Shown: positions 60,801 through 64,000 of the stretch, piece by piece | Numbering within the stretch: position 1 is the first letter of the stretch | How the letters are laid out: the number at the start of each line of letters is the position of its first letter | DNA from: Ooceraea biroi | Lineage: Eukaryota; Arthropoda; Insecta; Hymenoptera; Formicidae | Assembly: GCF_003672135.1 (NCBI RefSeq) | Contig: NC_039512.1 | Span: forward strand, 12,540,874 to 12,604,873 | Direction of reading: 5' to 3' | DNA: 64,000 bases | The notes under the pieces: generated by a model | What the model was told of the DNA's origin: nothing | Databases searched by the model: none | What the model saw: the letters and a program-made list of their open reading frames with translations, nothing else | Program-made: the position numbers and the translations under genes

Positions 60801-63111
60801 AATTTGGGACTAAGGGAAACATTTGTTCTAGCAAAGAAACCTTAGTATGGTATTTCGGATACGTTAATCTGAAAGTACGCGTTTGCAAGACATTGCTATA
60901 GCATAATATAAAATAATTAAGTTCAATACAATATGAATAATTTAAAATATTGTTCATTAAAATTCTCTCTCAAAAGTCCTGCTGTGTTTCAGTATTTTTA
61001 TTGCATAGGAATCTGACCACTCTCATTCTCTTTTTCTCTCTTTTTCTCTCTCTCTCTCTCTCTCTGTCTTTCTACTGTAAAAGGAATTATTTAAAAAATA
61101 CTCTATACATACTCACGATACGACTTTTTGCAGTGCCACGAAAAGTTTCGGAGTGCTTGGTCGTATTGCCCGTTTGCAACAAATGCATCCTCCTATAACA
61201 AGGTTTCGATCTGATATCTACGCTGCTTTCTTTATATAAAAAATGTGTCCCTTGTCTTACATTATTAAGAGTTACGTAATTTTTTATTCTAAATTCATCG
61301 TTTTGTTATATTTTCGTCTTTCATTTGTGGGTATCATGTGTGATCGCAATTCTTTATATGTATATCGTCATACGTCAGATCGATAGACATATGTACATAC
61401 ATGTTATTTTTCATATTTGCCGATTCTTATCAAGATGCATGCAAACGTCAGTGTATAAAAACATGCCATACACGCGCGTATGATATTCTTGTGCTGGCTA
61501 AACGTTGCTTATACGTGTCTCTCATTCGTTTTCGTATCGGCAGTGTCTCTAAAATATTCTTTAACATTTACCTCTTATTGACATTTCCTCCTCTCACGCG
61601 CGTTTCCACAAAACAAATAGCTACAAGATAAAAATTCTAAATCAAGGGAAAAAGCAAGAATGAAGTAAGATCCGCAGCATATAAGCAGAGATCGAGTAAC
61701 GCACGAAAGGGAAAGAAAAAATAAAAATCTTCTCCTCGCCCCGCCGAGGAAAAGGCAATCAATTAAAGCGAGGCCACTGTTGGTTCATTCGTACTCTCCT
61801 TTGCAATCGAGTGTTTGCACGGTTCTCGAGAGGCCTCGGGCGAGTTCCGCGGGGATATTCCGTTCGTTTCCCTTACACGGGCTCACCCCCGCTCGGAAAA
61901 TACCACGGCAACGAGCTGTTGTTCCTCATTTACCGCGCGCTGTTTCCCCTTTGGCGGTGTGTTGTCTCAGCCGTTCCTTTCTCTCTCCGTCGTCATTTTC
62001 AGATCCTCCGCAGCGAGGTCACGTGCTGTCACGAAGATACACCCCTGATGCACATCCTGAAACGCTTACAGCAATAAGGATTTGTATTCTCGCTTAATCG
62101 GCAAGCTTAATCGTTCTGCAAAAATATCTTCCGTCAATATTGCTCTTTCGCCTTTCTCTCGATGTAACTTTATATCGAGCACGCATTTTTCAAGAACTGT
62201 CTATTTAAGGGATGTTCGTTATTCTTCCTGTTACTTCATGTTCGATGTTGCTTCTGATCCCGCGATCTATCGAAAGCAAACAATCTTCATGCCAGTGTCG
62301 TCTACTTCACTGCTTCAATATTACCAAAAGCAGATCACTCTTTAATAAGATCGGAATATCATGAAGAAACTCACGAATTAATAATCCGTAATGAAAAGCA
62401 AATTGATTTAGAATTTAGTTTAATGGAAACGCCGTTCAATTACAGCCATTCGATCGACAAAGTTTCTTCATGATCTCTCCAAACGCTGATACCCATAATT
62501 TCGCGATCTATGCATCGTGAGTAATTCGGTATCAAAAAAAGAGCCAAGAGATGGATCCCGTTATACTCAATTGAGCGTTGTTTCCGGCTCGACTTCTCCA
62601 GGCGGAAAGGATCAAGGAGCTGTTCGACCTAGCGGTGCAGAGGCAGACCAAGGAGATGAACGATAACATATACGGCCTGGGTATCGATAACCACCTGATG
62701 GGGCTGCGCTACGCGGCGAAGGAGGCCGGCGAGCAGATCCCGGAAATCTTCACGGACGAAGCTTACGCGATCGTTAATCACTTCGCCCTCTCGACGTCAC
62801 AGGTCAGTGATCAGGGTCCTCCTTCCTTCTACTGATCCGAGTTACGTGTCTGCCACTGGCGTGTCCGTCTCGTCAAATTTTCTAAAATAAAATTTGTCTT
62901 GCAGGTGACCACGAAGAACGACGTGATCGCCGGATACGGGCCGGTAGTGCCGGACGGTTACGGATGTGCGTATAACGTGAGGAAGAACGGTTTCGTCTTT
63001 TCAGTCTCAGCATTTCACAGCGACGGCCGGACCAGCGCGATACAGTTCGCGCAAACGCTGGAGCAGAGCCTGCGGGACATGGCAGCTATGCTGAAGAACT
63101 CAAAGAAGTGA
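33647..63111 (+). CDS. ChAT: Choline acetyltransferase (ChAT), ten coding exons; N terminus not found
   Basis: ChAT makes acetylcholine from choline and acetyl-CoA in the cytosol of cholinergic nerve endings. Exons: 33647-33838, 54639-54811, 55598-55778, 56138-56312, 57785-58014, 59307-59518, 59770-59892, 60332-60539, 62602-62802, 62905-63111. Every junction is GT-AG, phases agree, and the total is 1902 bases (633 codons plus stop), close to the length of vertebrate ChAT and shorter than the fly protein, which has an N-terminal extension. Landmarks in this partial numbering: LPSLPVP (5-11), the N-terminal choline/carnitine acyltransferase signature; HGGGS (294-298); catalytic histidine 327 in YEHSAGE; GRVDCIRAAS (449-458); IDNHLMGLR; and the STS motif (562-564). 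The first exon has no in-frame AUG and opens at an acceptor, so an upstream exon carries the start. Carnitine acetyltransferase is a relative, but the VAChT neighbour and the GRVDCIRAAS and WAKAMCQG segments point to ChAT. Confidence 0.95.
33839..34482 (+). other. ChAT intron A, left part
   Basis: AT-rich at first. A CT/GA-mixed stretch near 34120-34480 holds open frames without recognisable similarity. No exon seen. Confidence 0.6.
34697..34736. repeat. Perfect 18-bp inverted repeat with 4-base loop
   Basis: AATTTCATAAATGAATTT is followed by TATC and then its exact reverse complement. It would form a short stable hairpin in either strand. Confidence 0.9.
34753..34996. repeat. Interleaved direct duplication in an AT-rich element
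   Basis: A 26-base block (begins CCACTCTTAAAAAAGCCG) sits at 34753-34778 and again at 34971-34996. Between them lie two diverged copies of a second block (begins GGCTAGAACTTTTT, ends ATATGCCAAAT) at about 34790-34859 and 34908-34970. The arrangement is A-B-B'-A, which suggests tandem duplication of about 120-180 bases followed by divergence. Confidence 0.85.
35378..50553 (+). other. ChAT intron A, middle part
   Basis: About 15 kb without a supportable exon. Low-complexity runs include an AAAT repeat near 35573-35588, a CT-rich run (41926-41967), a purine-rich run (about 45078-45148) and a CT run near 48800-48830. CpG-rich patches (about 38080-38960, 43620-43990, 45160-45420, 47760-48010) give long spurious open frames on both strands. 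Confidence 0.5.
41926..41967. repeat. CT-rich microsatellite
   Basis: Interrupted CTCTCTTT and CCCTTT units, all pyrimidine on the + strand. Confidence 0.7.
50554..50711. mobile_element. Foldback (MITE-like) element with 53-bp perfect arms
   Basis: The left arm 50554-50606 (starts CCCAGCAAACACAAAGTAAC) and the right arm 50659-50711 are exact reverse complements, separated by a 52-base AT-rich loop. The loop itself contains a near-palindrome around TACGTG. It encodes no protein. Complete arm identity means either a recent insertion or selection to keep the hairpin. A clear target-site duplication is not visible. A hairpin RNA precursor is an alternative, but the arms are longer and more perfect than those of typical animal microRNA precursors. 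Confidence 0.7.
50712..54638 (+). other. ChAT intron A, right part
   Basis: No exon seen until the acceptor TTGTGCAG at 54631-54638. A nested palindrome lies at 54518-54574. The rest is mixed AT-rich DNA with short open frames of no recognised family. Confidence 0.55.
54518..54574. repeat. Nested palindrome 65 bp before a ChAT exon
   Basis: ACGTGAATTATA (54518-54529) pairs exactly with TATAATTCACGT (54563-54574). Inside lies a perfect 18-base palindrome, CAATTATATATATAATTG (54534-54551). Confidence 0.85.
54639..54811 (+). CDS. ChAT: ChAT coding exon B
   Basis: A 173-base exon between TTGTGCAG and GTGAGA. It starts in phase 0 (ATEWWLNDMYL) and ends with two bases (AG) of an arginine codon. 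The segments WWLNDMYL and LPINSNPG match the conserved N-domain of insect and vertebrate ChAT, and LNYQELLDR ends the exon as in the fly 'LSHREMLDS' region. Confidence 0.93.
54812..55597 (+). other. ChAT intron B (786 bp)
   Basis: No coding signal. It contains a short TA/ATA-rich run near 55383-55404 and a purine run near 55440-55470. It ends with a T-rich tract and TGGACAG. Confidence 0.8.
55598..55778 (+). CDS. ChAT: ChAT coding exon C
   Basis: A 181-base exon whose first base completes the split arginine and which ends in phase 0 at CAG before GTATCG. It encodes SLCMAQHYQMFRIYRRPG, the counterpart of 'PLCMAQYYRLLGSCRRPG' in fly ChAT, and ends with HIIVAHHNQ, matching the conserved 'HVIVACCNQ' strand. 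Confidence 0.94.
55779..56137 (+). other. ChAT intron C (359 bp)
   Basis: AT-rich with no coding signal. It ends with a pyrimidine-containing tract and GCTGCAG. Confidence 0.8.
56138..56312 (+). CDS. ChAT: ChAT coding exon D
   Basis: A 175-base exon encoding FYNVPVRASDRGRITENEL, then PPVGILTTAKRPAWAKAREELVK, all conserved in ChAT ('ASDRGKLSESEI', 'PVGLLTAEPRSTWAR'). I place the donor at GTGCGT after 56312 (phase 1), because only this keeps frame with the standard acceptor of the next exon and restores a contiguous KSERNRHNLELLERC. A closer-to-consensus GTAAAA lies at 56306 and may compete. Confidence 0.88.
56313..57784 (+). other. ChAT intron D (1472 bp)
   Basis: No supportable exon. A 10-bp-arm hairpin (CCATCCTCCC, loop TCGAT, GGGGAGGATGG) lies near 56972-56998. 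A 68-codon open frame at 56722-56928 is unrecognised. Confidence 0.75.
57785..58014 (+). CDS. ChAT: ChAT coding exon E
   Basis: A 230-base exon after TTTCCAG. Its first two bases complete a serine codon, and it ends in phase 0 at AAG before GTAAGC. It encodes NRHNLELLERCLCVICIDD, then HGGGSRHLGANRWFDKT. HGGGS and NRWFDK are invariant-type ChAT segments that approach the active site. The fly protein has a similar region, 'MIHGGGSEYNSGNRWFDKT'. Confidence 0.94.
58015..59306 (+). other. ChAT intron E (1292 bp)
   Basis: No coding signal. A local direct repeat lies at 59060-59166. The intron ends with TTTCTTTACTTCAG. Confidence 0.8.
59060..59166. repeat. AT-rich direct duplication in ChAT intron E
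   Basis: Two adjacent diverged copies (59060-59105 and 59106-59166) both begin ATTGAAAATTTATATTAT and end TTATTTGCTARRCTCT. The second copy carries extra AATTATCA units. A 10-base inverted repeat, AATTTTCAAT/ATTGAAAATT, overlaps the left edge. Confidence 0.85.
59307..59518 (+). CDS. ChAT: ChAT coding exon F, carrying the catalytic histidine
   Basis: A 212-base exon starting DGMWGLSYEHSAGEAP. The histidine codon at 59334-59336 is the catalytic base that deprotonates choline. In most ChAT and carnitine acyltransferases the motif reads EHxxxEG; here the glycine position is alanine (GEAPA). The rest encodes the variable loop ending LPAPEKLEW, which matches the 'LPPPERLEW' region of fly ChAT. The exon ends in phase 2 before GTGAGT. 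Confidence 0.94.
59770..59892 (+). CDS. ChAT: ChAT coding exon G
   Basis: A 123-base exon after TTCCACCAG encoding LVEDLDLCILSFEDYSKDFIK, then CRVSPDAYIQLALQLTYF. The latter is the highly conserved 'CQVSPDVYIQLALQLAHYK' helix in fly ChAT. It ends with AG of a split arginine before GTGAAG. Confidence 0.94.
59893..60331 (+). other. ChAT intron G (439 bp)
   Basis: AT-rich with no coding signal. It ends with CTTTTCGCAG. Confidence 0.8.
60332..60539 (+). CDS. ChAT: ChAT coding exon H
   Basis: A 208-base exon encoding LHGKLVATYESAGIRRF, then GRVDCIRAASPEALAWAKAMCQGD. These are near-identical to the fly ChAT segments 'LVATYESASTRRF' and 'GRVDCIRAASTEALEWAKAMCQG', part of the choline/CoA-binding face. 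A Ser/Gln-rich linker (about 472-491 of the partial protein) follows where fly ChAT has an acidic loop. The exon ends FTIYS in phase 0 before GTAACT. Confidence 0.94.
60540..62601 (+). other. ChAT intron H (2062 bp)
   Basis: No exon supported. A CT-rich microsatellite lies at 61023-61073. Open frames near 61780-62100 are unrecognised. The intron ends with CTTCTCCAG. Confidence 0.75.
61023..61073. repeat. (CT)n-rich microsatellite
   Basis: Interrupted CTCTTTTT units followed by about ten uninterrupted CT units. Confidence 0.9.
62602..62802 (+). CDS. ChAT: ChAT coding exon I
   Basis: A 201-base exon, phase 0 at both ends, encoding LFDLAVQRQTKEMND, then GLGIDNHLMGLRYAAKEAG, then FALSTSQ. IDNHLMGLR corresponds to 'IDNHLLALR' in human ChAT. 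STS is the Ser-Thr-Ser motif that stabilises the transition state and binds the substrate in this enzyme family. Confidence 0.95.
62905..63111 (+). CDS. ChAT: ChAT coding exon J, terminal
   Basis: A 207-base last coding exon after GTCTTGCAG. It encodes the conserved GYGPVVPDGYGCAYNV, then FSVSAFHS and the C-terminal helix LEQSLRDMAAML, ending in NSKK and TGA at 63109-63111. GYGPVVPxGYG is a hallmark of the C-domain of choline/carnitine acyltransferases. The 102-base intron before it is the shortest in the gene. Confidence 0.95.
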   Translation: MTTKNDVIAGYGPVVPDGYGCAYNVRKNGFVFSVSAFHSDGRTSAIQFAQTLEQSLRDMAAMLKNSKK

Positions 63112-63454
63112 TAGACGCGATAAATGCAGTAGCGTTGTCACAGCGTAGAGCCGCGCGAACGCTTGTTTTTCTCGCCGGTGAAATAGGAGCGATCGAAGTA
63201 GGAGAGCGTGAGCTTCGCGGATCGCACGAGGGTGGTTCGAAACGCGAAAAGGTGTCCATTTTCAATTGTTCATTACCATGTATCAGATTTGAAAGATCTC
63301 GGCGTCAGAATTGTCTGACTGTAATCAAAATGAGAAAGAGCCCTGTTATTTTATTTAGACTTTTCACGGTAAATTTTACTTGAGTTTGAATGTTGTTGCC
63401 AGAGAATGACGACGAGGCGAAACAGAGAGCGCAACTTTCGAAGCACCCTTGCAC

Positions 63455-63460
63455 AATAAA
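63455..63460 (+). promoter_or_regulatory. Possible polyadenylation signal of ChAT
   Basis: AATAAA 344 bases after the ChAT stop codon. It is the only canonical hexamer I see on this strand before the window ends. Confidence 0.45.
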
Positions 63461-63665
63461 GAATACTCGTCGTGTAGATAGAAGGAAACGAGTGCATAGA
63501 TGTAGCACAAAGAAGAAAGAGAGAAACAGAGCGATTTAGATGTAACTAACTCTCGCACAATTCGTTAAACATATCACTGATTTGATATAATAATCTTTAG
63601 AGAATATATAGAAGAGAAAGTAGTGACATGGATACTAGTGACACACATAGTAACAAAAGAAAAAA

Positions 63666-63686
63666 ATGAAGAAGAAGAAGAAGAGG
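63666..63686. repeat. (GAA)n microsatellite
   Basis: Five to six GAA units on the + strand, in or just after the ChAT 3' UTR. Confidence 0.8.
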
Positions 63687-64000
63687 CTTCGTCGAAGCGC
63701 GCAAATTCATCGAAAGCTGTCTCGTAATCCTTAGGACGTGTTTCTTCGTTTTACGTGAGCTAATAGTAGATGTGAATCTCTCGTTGTTCGTTTTCTAGGG
63801 GAATACGTACAAAAGCACATACATACATACGCGCACTCGCGTGGTCTCACTCACGTTTACAGCGAATTGAAAGATTCTTCAGCGATAGCCGTTTAGTAGG
63901 AGAGTGTGTTGTAGATCGAACGGTCGTCTTAAATCTTTAGTCCACTCAAGTAAAGTTTCTTACGCGTGCGTTATGCCCGTGCGCTGGAAAAATCACCCTC

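Larger units (their letters stand above)
63112..64000 (+). other. ChAT 3' UTR and downstream flank
   Basis: No further coding signal. An AATAAA lies at 63455-63460. A (GAA)n run occurs near 63666-63686. The transcript may continue past this signal, because no clear change in composition marks its end. Confidence 0.6.

Overview
This window is animal nuclear DNA, most likely from an insect and probably an ant or other hymenopteran. It carries long AT-rich introns, CpG-rich patches, GA/CT microsatellites and spliced genes with GT-AG boundaries, and its proteins resemble fly cholinergic proteins most closely. Only two genes can be supported, both on the + strand. One is the vesicular acetylcholine transporter (VAChT, 937-2667, one uninterrupted coding exon). 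The other is choline acetyltransferase (ChAT, ten coding exons from 33647 to 63111). Together they form the cholinergic gene locus, in which the VAChT coding region sits upstream of the ChAT coding exons, probably inside the first ChAT intron as in flies and nematodes.

Layout. 1-936: GC-rich leader of VAChT, possibly containing or lying just downstream of the 5' exon shared with ChAT. 937-2667: VAChT. 2668 to about 3683: probable VAChT 3' UTR with two AATAAA signals. 3684-33646: about 30 kb of non-coding DNA (presumed ChAT first intron) with microsatellites, degenerate tandem repeats and possible small DNA-transposon remnants. 33647-33838: first recognisable ChAT exon. 33839-54638: a 20.8 kb intron holding a TIR-bounded element of about 0.9 kb and a near-perfect 53-bp-arm foldback element. 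54639-63111: nine closely spaced ChAT exons encoding the catalytic core. 63112-64000: ChAT 3' UTR and flank.

The genes work together: ChAT makes acetylcholine from choline and acetyl-CoA in the nerve terminal, and VAChT loads it into synaptic vesicles in exchange for protons. Co-transcription from a shared 5' region is the known means of expressing both in the same neurons. The ten ChAT exons join in frame into 633 codons ending at a TGA. The N-terminal start codon was not found in the window.

I saw no RNA gene, no CRISPR array and no unknown multi-gene system. The points most worth checking are the NPF-bearing, Q/Y/N-rich tail of VAChT, a possible 4-codon alternative splice in ChAT (VKSE), the missing or non-AUG ChAT start, and the two structured repeats in the 20.8 kb intron.
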